A DNA stretch of 52,100 nucleotides from Rubrivivax sp. GTDB lineage: Bacteria > Pseudomonadota > Gammaproteobacteria > Burkholderiales > Burkholderiaceae_C. How positions within the stretch are numbered: position 1 is the first letter of the stretch; the number at the start of each line of letters is the position of its first letter. Positions 8,506 through 17,807 of the stretch are shown piece after piece. The notes beneath the pieces are model-generated. The model was not told where the DNA came from. It saw nothing but the letters and a program-made list of their open reading frames with translations, and did no database searches. The DNA lies in assembly GCA_027487905.1 (NCBI GenBank), contig JAIYCR010000004.1, positions 1-52,100 of the forward strand, in the 5' to 3' direction. Position numbers and translations under genes: made by a program.

Positions 8506-9420
8506 GTGGATCGGTTGCAGGCCATGCAGACCTTCGTTCGCGTCGTGGAGACGGGTAGCTTCTCGGCCGTGGCGCGCGAGCAGACCAGCACGCAGAGTGC
8601 TGTCAGCAAGCAGGTCGCCGCCCTGGAGCGGCACCTGGGCGCCAAGCTGCTGACCCGCACCACTCGAACCCTGGCACTGACGGATGACGGTGAGCGCTAC
8701 TACGAAGACGCCCGGCGGCTGGTGGCGGAGGTCGTGGAAGCGGAAGGCCAACTGCGTCGCGGCGAACAGCAACTCAGTGGTTGGCTGCGGGTGGCCGCCT
8801 CGGTGGGCTTCGGCACCCGGGTGCTGCGCCCGCATGTGCACAGCTTCCTGGCGGCGCACCCAGGTGTGAAGATCGACCTGAAGCTCAACGACGGATTCAT
8901 CGACCTCGTCGAGCACGGCATCGACCTGGCCGTGCGCATCGGCAACCTGGCCGACAGCACCCTGGTGGCGCGACGCATCGGCCGTATCCGCCGCGCCGTG
9001 GTGGCCAGCCGGGCCTATGTGCAGGCAGCTACGCCAGAGCGGCCGATGCCCAGCATTCCGGAGGACCTGAAGCGGCACCCGTGCATCGTCTACACGGAGT
9101 TGCGCAGCCGCAATCTGTGGGACTTCAGCACACCCGACGGATCAACGGTCTCGGTTCGGGTCGAAGGCCCGTTGCAGACCAACGCATCGGACATCGTCCG
9201 CTCAGCGGTGCTCGACGGTGTCGGCGTCGCGTATTCGCCCACCTGGCTGTTCCAGGACCTGATCGATGCAGGCGACGTGCAGGTCCTGCTGCCGGCCTGG
9301 CAGACCAGCCCATTGCCGCTGCATCTGGTGAGCCCGCCGGAGCGGCGTCACGCAGCGAAAGTCCGGGCGTTTTCTGAGCACCTGGCCGCCGCCCTGGCCG
9401 ATTGTTCGATGTGCAGCTGA
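8506..9420 (+). CDS. LysR family transcriptional regulator
   Basis: The 304-residue protein has an N-terminal winged helix-turn-helix (VETGSFSAVAREQTSTQSAVSKQ, residues about 14-37) and a periplasmic-binding-like effector domain from about 90 (LRVAASVGFGTRVLRP). It starts at GTG 8506, with AGAGGCGGAATT as a likely ribosome-binding region; there is no better upstream ATG. It resembles the CrgA/YafC branch, which represses or activates a divergent oxidoreductase gene. The probable target is the SDR run at 8382-4862. Confidence 0.9.
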   Translation: MDRLQAMQTFVRVVETGSFSAVAREQTSTQSAVSKQVAALERHLGAKLLTRTTRTLALTDDGERYYEDARRLVAEVVEAEGQLRRGEQQLSGWLRVAASVGFGTRVLRPHVHSFLAAHPGVKIDLKLNDGFIDLVEHGIDLAVRIGNLADSTLVARRIGRIRRAVVASRAYVQAATPERPMPSIPEDLKRHPCIVYTELRSRNLWDFSTPDGSTVSVRVEGPLQTNASDIVRSAVLDGVGVAYSPTWLFQDLIDAGDVQVLLPAWQTSPLPLHLVSPPERRHAAKVRAFSEHLAAALADCSMCS

Positions 9421-9545
9421 TGGCAAGTCGAACGCCGGCCGTCGAAGCTTGCTGCCGTACGCGTCGACGCTGTACTTGGATCCCACGGAAGCAGTTCTTC
9501 CGGATACGCCGCTGAAGTCTCGGCCGCCGCTGCCGAAATAGTCGC

Positions 9546-11114
9546 ATGAAACAGATGAAGGTCTCGACGCGTCTTGCGATTCTGGTCGGCTCCATGGCCG
9601 TGCTGGTCTACAGCATCGGGGAGTTGGGCCTCTTCGGCATCACCGATTCCAATGAGCAACTGCAATCGGTGTACGAAGACCGGGCGGTCCCGGCAGCAGA
9701 ACTCGGAGACATCCGTGCGCAGTTGTTGGAAGCGCGACTGGCGGTGAACGCTTTCGTGGTGACACCGACGCCGGAGTTCGCGGCTCAGAAAGTTGCGCTC
9801 ATCGAAGCGAGTTTGGCCAGCATCGAGAAGAAGTGGCAGGTCTATGCCGCAAAGCCGCGCGATGCTCAGGAGTCCGCACTCGTGCAGGCCTTTGCGGCCG
9901 AGAACGCCAAGCTGCGGAATGAAGGCTTCGAGCCTGCGCTCGCGGCGCTACGTGCCGCTGACCCGGCGCAGGTCCAACGCGTGCTAGTCCAGAAGGTCCG
10001 TACGCAATTCGCACCCACGGAGATGGCACTCAAGCAGCTGGTGAGCTTTCACCTGGATGCGGCCAAGCGACAATTCGAGGAGGCCACCGCGCGCTACCGG
10101 ACGATTCAGAAAATCGCCATCTCTGCGGTGGTCTCCGGGCTTCTGTTCAGCGTCCTGTTCGGTTTTGCCTTGATCCGATCCCTCGGACGCCAACTGGGTG
10201 GAGAGCCTTGGCAGGCCGCCGCCGTTGCACAGCGCGTGGCCGCCGGCGATCTCAACGCAGACATCCAGCTCAGGGCCGGCGACAGCACGAGCCTGATGGC
10301 CCATCTCAAGGCAATGCAGGAGGGTCTCACCGACGTGGTGAAGCGGGTGCGAAGCAATTCAGACTGCGTCGCCACCGCCAGCAGTCAGATCGCCAGTGGC
10401 AACAGTGACCTGAGCGTGCGCACCGAGCAGCAGGCGAGCGCTCTGCAGGAGACCGCAGCCTCCATGCAGGAACTGACTGCCGCTGTGGCGCGCAATGCCG
10501 ACAGCGCACTGCAGGCGAACCAGCTGGCCCGTGCGGCGTCGGGGCTGGCGGCCAAGGGTGGCGTTGTCGTCGGCCAGGTCGTGACGACCATGAAGGGGAT
10601 CAACGACAGCAGCAAGAAGATCTCCGACATCATCGGCTTGATCGACGGCATTGCCTTCCAGACCAACATCCTGGCGCTGAATGCGGCGGTGGAGGCCGCC
10701 CGGGCGGGTGAACAAGGACGAGGCTTCGCGGTCGTGGCCAGCGAAGTGCGCAGCCTGGCGCAGCGCAGCGGCCAGATGGCTCGCGAGATCAAGTCACTGA
10801 TCAGCGCCAGCGTCGAGCGCGTCGACGAGGGGACTGCACTGGTCGACCAGGCTGGATCGACCATGACCGACGTTGTGAACTCCATTCAACGCGTCACCGA
10901 CATCGTCACGGAAATCAGTGCCGCCAGCGACGAGCAACGTGCCGGCGTCGGCCAGGTCGAGCAAGCCCTATCCCGGATGGATCACGGCACGCAGCAAAAC
11001 GCCGCACTGGTCGAGGAGTGTGCGGCGGCCGCCGAATCCCTCAAGCAGCAGGCAACGGCGCTGGTGGAGGCTGTGGCCGTGTTCTCAGTGGGGTCGGTGC
11101 CGGCACACAGGTAG
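9546..11114 (+). CDS. Methyl-accepting chemotaxis protein
   Basis: The 522-residue chemoreceptor has a first membrane segment at about 10-32, a periplasmic four-helix-bundle sensor (4HB type, about 33-186), a second membrane segment at 190-210, a HAMP region (about 211-263) and a cytoplasmic signalling domain. The signalling tip [32 protein letters not shown] is fully conserved and should bind CheA and CheW. Candidate methylation helices surround it ([14 protein letters not shown]). No C-terminal CheR-tethering pentapeptide is seen. No other chemotaxis gene is nearby, so it is a stand-alone receptor; its ligand is unknown. Confidence 0.93.
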   Translation: MKQMKVSTRLAILVGSMAVLVYSIGELGLFGITDSNEQLQSVYEDRAVPAAELGDIRAQLLEARLAVNAFVVTPTPEFAAQKVALIEASLASIEKKWQVYAAKPRDAQESALVQAFAAENAKLRNEGFEPALAALRAADPAQVQRVLVQKVRTQFAPTEMALKQLVSFHLDAAKRQFEEATARYRTIQKIAISAVVSGLLFSVLFGFALIRSLGRQLGGEPWQAAAVAQRVAAGDLNADIQLRAGDSTSLMAHLKAMQEGLTDVVKRVRSNSDCVATASSQIASGNSDLSVRTEQQASALQETAASMQELTAAVARNADSALQANQLARAASGLAAKGGVVVGQVVTTMKGINDSSKKISDIIGLIDGIAFQTNILALNAAVEAARAGEQGRGFAVVASEVRSLAQRSGQMAREIKSLISASVERVDEGTALVDQAGSTMTDVVNSIQRVTDIVTEISAASDEQRAGVGQVEQALSRMDHGTQQNAALVEECAAAAESLKQQATALVEAVAVFSVGSVPAHR

Positions 11115-11163
11115 TTCCGGGCTCACACGACATGTCGCTGGCGCTTCAGCAACGCCTTCGACG

Positions 11164-12078
11164 CTATTGCAGGTGCTCGAGGATCACCGCCTTGACTTGC
11201 GCATAGCGCGTCCAGGGCAGGAAGTGGTTCATCTCCGGGATCCGAACGATGTTCAGGGTCGTGGCGTGGGTGAGCATCTTCTGGGCGAAGTCGGCGTTTT
11301 CCGGCGGCACTAGGTCGTCCTTGCCGCCCTGCATCACCGTCACGCGCTGAGTCACCCGTGGCCACAGCGGCAGCATGGCCTCAAGCTCATCCTTCAGTGC
11401 GCGTATCTCCCGGTTGGTGACCACCAGCACGGCGGGAAGCATCCAGGAGATCACCGGCCAGTCGGCGGGATACTGGTACCAGGCGGTCTGCTCCATGGCC
11501 GGGTCGATCGAGCCGGCGAGGATCACCAGGTCGGTCACCTTGCTGCTGTTGTCCATCGCCAGCCGTATCGCCAAGGGGCCACCGAAGGAATGACCGACCA
11601 GCAACACCCGGCGCCCCGAGGCTGCCCTGTCCAGCAGGGGCGCGATGTCGCGCGCCTGCTGCACCAGCGAACGCTCGACGTCGCCCGCGCCCGACCCACC
11701 GAAGCCCGGCCGGTCCACGGCGATCAGTTCGGCCCTCTGTGTCAGGTCGGGATCGGTGAGGAAGTCAGCCCAGCCTCGCCAATCGCCGGGCGAGCCGTGT
11801 AGGAAGACGATCAGTGGCTTGTCGGGTCCACGTCCGACGCCGACGTAGCGCATTTGACGCTTACCGACCGTGTAGGTGACGAAGGCAGACGGGTCGTCGC
11901 GCTGCAGCTTGAGCGCCAAGGCGCTGGTACGCGATTCCATCTCCACAATCTCGGATGGCATCAGCAGGTTGCAGCCCGACAACAGATACGGCACGAGCGG
12001 CAGCAGCAGCCACTGCCATGGTCGACGTAGTCGCTGGGGGACGGGGAAACTGAGCGCCGGTGCTGGCATTGGGGTCAT
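11164..12078 (-). CDS. Alpha/beta hydrolase lipoprotein
   Basis: This 304-residue protein begins with a signal ending YLLSGC, a lipobox, so it is probably a membrane-attached lipoprotein. The alpha/beta hydrolase domain shows HGSPGDWRGW (oxyanion hole), the nucleophile elbow GHSFGG, DDLVPPENADF (acid) and NHFLPW (catalytic His). It resembles the hydrolase at 13875 in length and in AGSIDP, DDLVP and NHFLPW, so the two are paralogues flanking the lipid acyltransferase genes. I chose the ATG at 12078; 12069 is an alternative. The likely substrate class is lipid or ester. Confidence 0.83.
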   Translation of the reverse strand: MTPMPAPALSFPVPQRLRRPWQWLLLPLVPYLLSGCNLLMPSEIVEMESRTSALALKLQRDDPSAFVTYTVGKRQMRYVGVGRGPDKPLIVFLHGSPGDWRGWADFLTDPDLTQRAELIAVDRPGFGGSGAGDVERSLVQQARDIAPLLDRAASGRRVLLVGHSFGGPLAIRLAMDNSSKVTDLVILAGSIDPAMEQTAWYQYPADWPVISWMLPAVLVVTNREIRALKDELEAMLPLWPRVTQRVTVMQGGKDDLVPPENADFAQKMLTHATTLNIVRIPEMNHFLPWTRYAQVKAVILEHLQ

Positions 12079-12204
12079 CCTTGGGCGCACTGCGCCACAT
12101 GAATGCGGTACTTGGCAAAGTGTGTCACCGCATCGTGACCTGCGCTTGCCGCCGAGCGTGGGTGGTGAAGGCCGTGCATCATCCGATGGCGAGAGGGCAA
12201 CCGC

Positions 12205-12936
12205 ATGTCATGGTTCATTGCCGTTCTGAGGTCGGTTCGGGTGGGCATGCTCCTGGGTCGTGGCTTCTTCACCGTGAGGCGCCTGTCGGCGACGACCCCA
12301 TCGGCGCATCGCGAAGCGCACATTCAGGAGTGGGCTTGCGCCGTGCTGCAGGCCCTCGGCATCCAGGTCCGGCTGCAAGGCGCGATCCAACCCGGGCTGC
12401 TGCTGGTTGCCAACCATGTGTCGTGGCTGGACGTCATCGTGATGCACTCGCTGTGCCCAGAGGTCCGATTCGTTGCCAAGGCTGATGTGCTGCGCTGGCC
12501 GGTGATCGGCTCCCTGGCACGGGGTGCCGGTACGCTTTTCGTCCAGCGGGACCGGCCGCGAATGGCGGCTCGGATCGTGAGCGAGGTGACTTCCGTGCTC
12601 GGCAGTGGTGGCACGGTGATGGTCTTCCCGGAAGGCACAACGACCGACGGCGTTGCGGTGTTGCCGTTTCGCTCCAGTCTCCTTCAGGCCGTGTTCGCCG
12701 GAAATGGCACCGCGCAGCCGATCGCCTTGCGCTATTCCGAGGGAACACATTCCATCAGCCCAAGCGTGCGATACCAGGGCGACGATTCGCTCGTACAGAG
12801 CATCTGGTGGTTGTGTCGTGCTCGCTGTGTGGTGGCCAAAGTCATCGCGTTGCCGCTGCGCGTCGCGAGCAACGCTGACCGCAAGGCCTTCGCGGCCGCG
12901 CTCAGGGCCGATATTGAACAAGCCCTCACACGATGA
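12205..12936 (+). CDS. Lysophospholipid acyltransferase family protein (PlsC/OlsA-like)
   Basis: The 243-residue protein has the acyltransferase motif I NHVSWLD (H-x4-D), FVQRD (motif II) and FPEGTTTDG (motif III), with a hydrophobic N-terminus. These define PlsC-type 1-acyl-sn-glycerol-3-phosphate acyltransferases. Because its 3' end overlaps that of an OlsB-like gene by 11 nt in convergent orientation, a role as OlsA, the second acyltransferase of ornithine-lipid synthesis, is attractive. OlsA and PlsC cannot be separated by motif alone, so the name is a family-level call. Confidence 0.85.
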   Translation: MSWFIAVLRSVRVGMLLGRGFFTVRRLSATTPSAHREAHIQEWACAVLQALGIQVRLQGAIQPGLLLVANHVSWLDVIVMHSLCPEVRFVAKADVLRWPVIGSLARGAGTLFVQRDRPRMAARIVSEVTSVLGSGGTVMVFPEGTTTDGVAVLPFRSSLLQAVFAGNGTAQPIALRYSEGTHSISPSVRYQGDDSLVQSIWWLCRARCVVAKVIALPLRVASNADRKAFAAALRADIEQALTR

Positions 12937-13696
12937 ACCGCCCCCTTCGCTGCATGGCCACCACGGCAGGCGTCTGCACGTCGATCCAGGTGAGGAAGTC
13001 CACGGTCTTGAACTCGCGGTCCAGCGCCGGTGGCCCGCAGATCGCAGAACCCAACGCAAGGTAGGCGGATAGCAGGCGCGGAATGCGCGGGGCGGGCGTT
13101 GCCACCGCGTCCAGCGGGCAGGCGAACTCTGGCCGCGGCCGTGCCTGCCACGCTGGCGGCGCCAGGTGGGGCAGGAGCTGCTGGTACGCCGCAGCGCCCA
13201 CGGCCGCGTCCTGAGTGGTGAACGAGCTGCAGCCGATGAGGTAGCGCGCGCCCTGGTCGCGCGCGTAGGTGCCGATGCCCTTCCAGAGCAGGTTGAGGAC
13301 CGCGAAACTGCGATGTCGGGCGTGGATGCACGCACGCCCCAGTTCGAGAATCTCGCCACGGCTGGCCTCGAAGGGCGAGAAGTCGAACTCGCGCTCGCTG
13401 TAGTAGCCAAGCCCGTCGCGAGCGCGATGCCCCGTCTGCAAACGGTAGGTGCCCACGACGCTGCCGTCCGTGGTGTCCTCGACGATCAGGTGGTCGCAGA
13501 TGTCGTCGAAGGGGTCGGCGTCCAGACCGGTGTCGTACGACTGAACCAGGCCCTCGTCGAGTTCAAGGTTGAAGACCTCGAAGCGCAGCGCCTGTGCGGC
13601 TCGGAGGTCTTCGCGGCTCCCCGCCAGACGTGCCGCATAGACCGGTGCCGGCTGCGCGCGCTGCGTGGTCGATATGGCGGGATCGGGTTGGGTCAT
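12926..13696 (-). CDS. OlsB-like GNAT N-acyltransferase (ornithine-lipid type)
   Basis: This 256-residue protein is a GNAT-fold enzyme of the family that includes OlsB and putative hemolysins: QALRFEVFNLELDEGLVQSYDTGLD near the N-terminus, CDHLIVED, VVGTYRLQTG, and the conserved ELGRACIHARHRS. OlsB transfers a 3-hydroxyacyl group from ACP to the alpha-amine of ornithine to give lyso-ornithine lipid. The start is uncertain: the ATG at 13696 (MTQPDPA) puts the domain about 25 residues in; an ATG at 13771 is possible. It is convergent with the OlsA-like gene and divergent from the hydrolase-DedA-ATP-grasp operon. The amine acceptor is inferred from the family only. Confidence 0.75.
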   Translation of the reverse strand: MTQPDPAISTTQRAQPAPVYAARLAGSREDLRAAQALRFEVFNLELDEGLVQSYDTGLDADPFDDICDHLIVEDTTDGSVVGTYRLQTGHRARDGLGYYSEREFDFSPFEASRGEILELGRACIHARHRSFAVLNLLWKGIGTYARDQGARYLIGCSSFTTQDAAVGAAAYQQLLPHLAPPAWQARPRPEFACPLDAVATPAPRIPRLLSAYLALGSAICGPPALDREFKTVDFLTWIDVQTPAVVAMQRRGRFIV

Positions 13697-13874
13697 GGGC
13701 GGAGCTGCAAGTTGACAGGATGCGCTGCACGAGCGGGGGAGGCGCTCCAAGAGTCGCCCAAGCTCCGCCATCCTTACAAGAATCGACCGGTGTAATGAAT
13801 GCGCGCGCTGTGCGACTATGGGCGGTGCTTGTGGCAGCGGTATGTCCCGACGCGCAGGCCGCGGGAGCAGATCG

Positions 13875-14789
13875 ATGTCACAGGCAGCGGAGCGGAGCAA
13901 GGCGGAGGAGGTGCGCGCTGCGCTGCCGGGGCCCGCGAACCGTGCCACTAGGCCGACGGCACCTCCGCTGCGAACTGCGTTGGGTGTGGCACTTGCCGCA
14001 GTGGGTTTTGCGCCGCCCGGACCGAAGGCCCCGTTGTCGCTCACGGAAGGCATGCGCGGGTCGATGCCTGTCGGCAAGGCGCCTGGCGCCAGGATCAGCT
14101 TTCTGCGCGCCGGCGATCCTTCCGGCACTTGTGTGGTGCTGGTGCATGGGACGCCCGGCTCGGCCACCGGTTGGGCCGACTACTTGACGGCGCCGCCAGC
14201 AGGCACCGATGTCTTCGCCCTGGATCGGCCCGGTTTTGGTGCCAGCGCCCCGGACGGTGCAGTACCGAGCCTCGCAGCGCAGGCTGCGGCTGTCTTGGCG
14301 CTGCTGCCGACGGACCGCCGCCCGGTCGTGTTGTTGGGGCACTCGTTGGGCGCGCCGATCGTCGCTTGGGCGGCTGCGCAGCTTGCAGCCGAACAACCGG
14401 AGCGTTCCGTCGCCATTGTGATGCTGGCGGGGTCGCTGGACCCCTCGCAGGAACGAGTCCACATCATGCAGCAGGTTGGTGCCTGGGCGCCTGTGCAGTG
14501 TCTGCTGCCCCGCGTCATCCGCAACGCCAACGCCGAGCTGATGGCGCTGAAGCCCGAACTCGAAGCGCTGGGCACAATCTTGCCCTCGGTCAAGGCCAAG
14601 GTCGTGATCGTGCATGGCACAGCGGACGACCTTGTCCCGGTGGCCAACGTGGCCTACATGCAGGAGCGTTTCAGCGGCGCACGCGGCATCAGCACCATTC
14701 TGCTGGAGGGGCTGAACCACTTCTTGCCGTGGAACTCGGAAGGCGCGGTGCGCGAGGCGCTGCACATTGCGCTGGAGCGCTCGTGTTGA
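13875..14789 (+). CDS. Alpha/beta hydrolase
   Basis: The 304-residue protein has HGTPGSATGWADY (oxyanion hole region), the nucleophile elbow GHSLGAP, HGTADDLVPVAN (acid) and GLNHFLPWNSEG (catalytic His). The N-terminal 60 residues are Ala/Pro-rich with a weak hydrophobic stretch. It is a paralogue of the lipoprotein hydrolase at 11164-12078. The ATG at 13875 is one of several in-frame starts (13818, 13842). Its last codons overlap the DedA start (GTGTTGA), so it is the first gene of a coupled three-gene operon. Confidence 0.82.
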   Translation: MSQAAERSKAEEVRAALPGPANRATRPTAPPLRTALGVALAAVGFAPPGPKAPLSLTEGMRGSMPVGKAPGARISFLRAGDPSGTCVVLVHGTPGSATGWADYLTAPPAGTDVFALDRPGFGASAPDGAVPSLAAQAAAVLALLPTDRRPVVLLGHSLGAPIVAWAAAQLAAEQPERSVAIVMLAGSLDPSQERVHIMQQVGAWAPVQCLLPRVIRNANAELMALKPELEALGTILPSVKAKVVIVHGTADDLVPVANVAYMQERFSGARGISTILLEGLNHFLPWNSEGAVREALHIALERSC

Positions 14790-15400
14790 CATCGTTCGGC
14801 GTCGAGCTTTCGGCCCTGTCGGCCTGGTTTCAGGCCGCGCTGGCCGGTATGGCGGCGCCTGCCGTCATCGCACTCGTGCTGGCACTGACGACGCTGCTGC
14901 TCGAGGACCTCGCCATCGCCGCCGGCGTGGCATTGGCCACCCAGGGCTTGATCTCGTGGGAACTGTCGATCGCGGCCGTCGGGGGCGGCATCGCCCTGGG
15001 CGACCTGGGTCTGTACGCGATGGGCCTGGGCGCAACGCGCGTGCCCTGGTTGCGCAAGCGCTACGTGGGTGACAAGTCCACGTGGGCGAGGGAGCAGATC
15101 GTGCGCCGTCTGCCCAGTGCGGTGCTAATGGCCCGCGTGGTGCCGGGCCTGCGCCTGGCCACATACACGGCCTGCGGCTTCGTCCGCGTGCCGATCGTCC
15201 CTTTCACGGGCTGGGTGATCCTGGCCGTGACGCTGTGGACCGTCGGCCTGTACGGACTGAGTGCAGCCATCGGCCAGGCGCTGGCCAAGCACCTTGGCCT
15301 GCCGCCGCCCTTGGCCGTGGCCATTCCCATCCTCGTGCTGGCCGCGGCAGTGCCGCTGGTGCGGCATCTCCGAACACGTTTCACTACAGCACGCCCATGA
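14783..15400 (+). CDS. DedA family membrane protein
   Basis: The 205-residue protein has a DedA/SNARE-associated domain: LLLEDLAIAAGVALATQG near the start, GDLGLYAMGLGA, and the signature ARVVPGLRLATYTACGFVRV with membrane-re-entrant character, then hydrophobic segments near 150-170 and 180-198. DedA proteins act as undecaprenyl-phosphate or phospholipid flippases/scramblases and need proton motive force. The GTG at 14783 overlaps the previous stop and fits the frame; the next gene starts inside its stop (ATGA). A lipid-transport role fits the neighbouring lipid genes. Confidence 0.83.
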   Translation: MLTSFGVELSALSAWFQAALAGMAAPAVIALVLALTTLLLEDLAIAAGVALATQGLISWELSIAAVGGGIALGDLGLYAMGLGATRVPWLRKRYVGDKSTWAREQIVRRLPSAVLMARVVPGLRLATYTACGFVRVPIVPFTGWVILAVTLWTVGLYGLSAAIGQALAKHLGLPPPLAVAIPILVLAAAVPLVRHLRTRFTTARP

Positions 15401-16590
15401 CCCCGATGCCCCGCTCAGCAGCCCCCATGTTCAGCGACCCACCCTCGGCCTTGGCCAAGGCGGAACCCCCGAGCAGAGATCCCGCCGCGCGACCTCACCA
15501 GGGCATGCCGCCGCTGGGCCTGGACGGGCCGGCGTTGAGCTTCTTCGAGTTCTGGCCCATGTGGGCGTTTTATCCACCCGTGATGCTGTACGCGGCCTGG
15601 CTGATGCTGCGTTACCGCGGCGTTCTGCTGCCGACGGTGGCCAACCCATCGTTCCCGGGCGGTGGTTTCTATGGTGAGAGCAAGGCCGAGATCCTGGCGC
15701 TGGCCATGCGCCACACGCCGGAGTGGGTCGCCCCCTTCATTGCTGTCCAGCGGCCCGAAGCCGCAGAAGCAGATCCGCACTCGGAGTGCGAAATCGCGCT
15801 GGCCCTGCTGGCTGGCGCGGGCCTGAGCCTGCCAGTGGTCGCCAAGCCCGACCTCGGTTGCCGCGGAGCGGGCGTCAAGCTGATTCGCACGGCAGACGAC
15901 CTGCATGCCTACCTTCGGGCCTTTCCGCCGGGCGCAAAGCTGTTGCTGCAGCGCCTGGTGCCGTTCGAAGGCGAAGCCGGCATCTTCTACTGCCGAAGAC
16001 CAGGCCAGGCGAGCGGCCGCATCGTGTCGATCACCCTGAAGTACTTCCCGCATGTCACCGGTGATGGCCGCCGCACCCTGCGCCAGTTGATCCTGGACGA
16101 CCCGCGCGCCGGCAAGCTGTCGCACCTCTACCTGCGGCGCCACACGGCACGGCTGGACCTGGTCCCGGCGGCTGGGGAATCGATCCGGCTGGCCTTTGCA
16201 GGCAGCCACAGTCGGGGCGCGATCTTCCGCAACGGCACACACCTCGTCACGCCCGAGATGGAAGCCTCTTTCGACGCCATCGCCAAGCGCCTGCCGGAGT
16301 TCCACTTCGGACGCTTCGATGTGCGCTTCGAGGATTTTGCGGAAGTACAACGCGGCCGCGCTTTCACGATCGTCGAGGTCAACGGTGCCGGTGCCGAGAG
16401 CACCCACATCTGGGATCGGCAGACGACCTTGCCGCAGGCCTGGCTGGCGCTGATGCGCCAGTACCGCTGGTTGTACGAGATTGGTCACGCGAACCGGGCG
16501 CGCGGATTCAAGCCGATGAGCTGGGCCCATTTCATGCGCGACTACCGGCGCGAGAAGCTCTTGACGCCGCAGTACCCAGCCACGGACTGA
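15397..16590 (+). CDS. ATP-grasp ligase-like protein of unknown substrate
   Basis: The 397-residue protein has a hydrophobic segment near residues 48-70 (SFFEFWPMWAFYPPVMLYAAW), then an ATP-grasp fold: VVAKPDLGCRGAGVKLI (lysine and glycine-rich loop), LLLQRLVPFEGEAGIFYCRRP, GRFDVRFED and IVEVNGAGAEST, whose E-x-N would hold Mg. This is related to D-Ala-D-Ala ligase and carboxylate-amine ligases. It is coupled to DedA by an ATGA overlap. An amide- or ester-forming step on a membrane substrate is my inference; no specific reaction can be assigned. Confidence 0.7.
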   Translation: MTPMPRSAAPMFSDPPSALAKAEPPSRDPAARPHQGMPPLGLDGPALSFFEFWPMWAFYPPVMLYAAWLMLRYRGVLLPTVANPSFPGGGFYGESKAEILALAMRHTPEWVAPFIAVQRPEAAEADPHSECEIALALLAGAGLSLPVVAKPDLGCRGAGVKLIRTADDLHAYLRAFPPGAKLLLQRLVPFEGEAGIFYCRRPGQASGRIVSITLKYFPHVTGDGRRTLRQLILDDPRAGKLSHLYLRRHTARLDLVPAAGESIRLAFAGSHSRGAIFRNGTHLVTPEMEASFDAIAKRLPEFHFGRFDVRFEDFAEVQRGRAFTIVEVNGAGAESTHIWDRQTTLPQAWLALMRQYRWLYEIGHANRARGFKPMSWAHFMRDYRREKLLTPQYPATD

Positions 16591-16705
16591 CCTGCTCCGA
16601 GAGAAGGGGGTGCCGGCCGCAAGAAAGACGTAAATCCTGGGCCACGGCGACGACAGAAGCTCATTCGAAGCCCCTCTCGCTGCCCAACACCACGCCGCCA
16701 CTGCC

Positions 16706-17299
16706 ATGCAGACTCTTGCAAACTCCACGATGGAACGCCTGCTGAGCTTCAACCAGCAAGTGATCGATCAAGCGCTGGCGGTGGTGAGCGGACATGAAGT
16801 GTCGGGTTCGTCGACCGGTTCGCCATCGTTTTCCGGTCCTGTCGGCGCGCACCTGCGGCATGTGATTGAGCACTATGAAGCGCTGATCCATGGCCTGCCC
16901 CTTGGCGTGGTCGACTACGACGGTCGCCCGCGTGACCGTCAGCTCGAGGCGAGCGCGGCGCTGGCCCGGGATCGTCTGCAGAGTTTGCGCCAGATGCTCG
17001 GCCAATGGACGCCCGACATGCTGGACCGGCCCGTGCAAGTGCTCGGCCAGGGCGGCGTCGCAGGCGACTTCGATTTCCGTGTGACCTCCAGCGTCGGGCG
17101 TGAGCTGGTCTTTCTGGCCAGCCACGCCGTGCACCACTTCGCGCTGCTGTCTGCACACCTTCAACGGCACGGGATCTCCGTGCCGACCCACTTCGGCAAG
17201 GCACCCGGAACAGTGGCGAACGAGATTGCCACACGCCGGGCCACTGCCCCATCCGACAACCAGGAGCTTTCATGTCTCAGTCTCTCTCTTTCGGCCTGA
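16706..17299 (+). CDS. DinB family protein
   Basis: The 197-residue protein is a four-helix DinB/YfiT-like fold with metal-binding histidines spaced as in that family: HLRHVIEHYEALI (near 48-60) and FLASHAVHHFALL (near 137-149). Such proteins often act as thiol transferases or are of unknown function. The C-terminus runs into the next gene by 28 nt. It probably shares a transcript with the YHS and DoxX-like genes. Confidence 0.78.
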   Translation: MQTLANSTMERLLSFNQQVIDQALAVVSGHEVSGSSTGSPSFSGPVGAHLRHVIEHYEALIHGLPLGVVDYDGRPRDRQLEASAALARDRLQSLRQMLGQWTPDMLDRPVQVLGQGGVAGDFDFRVTSSVGRELVFLASHAVHHFALLSAHLQRHGISVPTHFGKAPGTVANEIATRRATAPSDNQELSCLSLSLSA

Positions 17300-17772
17300 C
17301 CCGCCGCGTTGCCGTGGCCTCAGCGCTCGCGGTGGCCGGCATGCTTTTCGCCACGGCCGCCTCGGCGGCGGAACCGCCGATCAACACGCTGAAGAACAGC
17401 CTCTTCGGTGGCCGCACGGACACAGCCATCAACGGCTATGACACGGTGGCCTACTTCACGGTCGGCAAGCCATTGAAGGGCCAGGACGCGCTGGCCACGG
17501 AATGGATGGGTGCGAAGTGGAAGTTCAGCAGCCAGGCCAACCTTGACCTGTTCAAGGCCAACCCAGAGAAATACGCGCCTCAGTACGGCGGCTATTGCGC
17601 CTACGGCGTGGTGCAGGACAACCTGGTGAAAGTCGAACCTGATCAGTTCACGATCCGAGACGGCAAGCTCTACCTCAACTACGACGCCGACATCCAGGCC
17701 AAGTGGCTGAAGGATCCCGCCGGCTTCATCAAGTCAGCCGACGCCAAGTTTCCGGCACTGTTGAAGAAATGA
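17272..17772 (+). CDS. Secreted YHS domain-containing protein
   Basis: This 166-residue protein has a clear Sec signal peptide (positively charged TRRVAVAS, hydrophobic core, cleavage after ASA about residue 32) and a YHS-like domain: INGYDTVAYFTVGKPLKG, a conserved W in AKWKFSSQANLDLFKANPEKYAPQYGGYCAYGV. YHS domains often bind metals or heme; the GGYCAYG cysteine is the typical late motif. Start ATG at 17272 follows CAGGAGCTTTC, a good ribosome-binding site. Function unknown; periplasmic location is inferred from the signal. Confidence 0.85.
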   Translation: MSQSLSFGLTRRVAVASALAVAGMLFATAASAAEPPINTLKNSLFGGRTDTAINGYDTVAYFTVGKPLKGQDALATEWMGAKWKFSSQANLDLFKANPEKYAPQYGGYCAYGVVQDNLVKVEPDQFTIRDGKLYLNYDADIQAKWLKDPAGFIKSADAKFPALLKK

Positions 17773-17807
17773 ACGCGCTCACACTCACCGCCCGGAAAGG
17801 CACCGCC

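Noticed and set aside
13818-13874. Earlier starts for the alpha/beta hydrolase
   Set aside because: The added residues are Gly/Arg-rich and unlike hydrolase N-termini; ATG 13875 is preferred though not proven.
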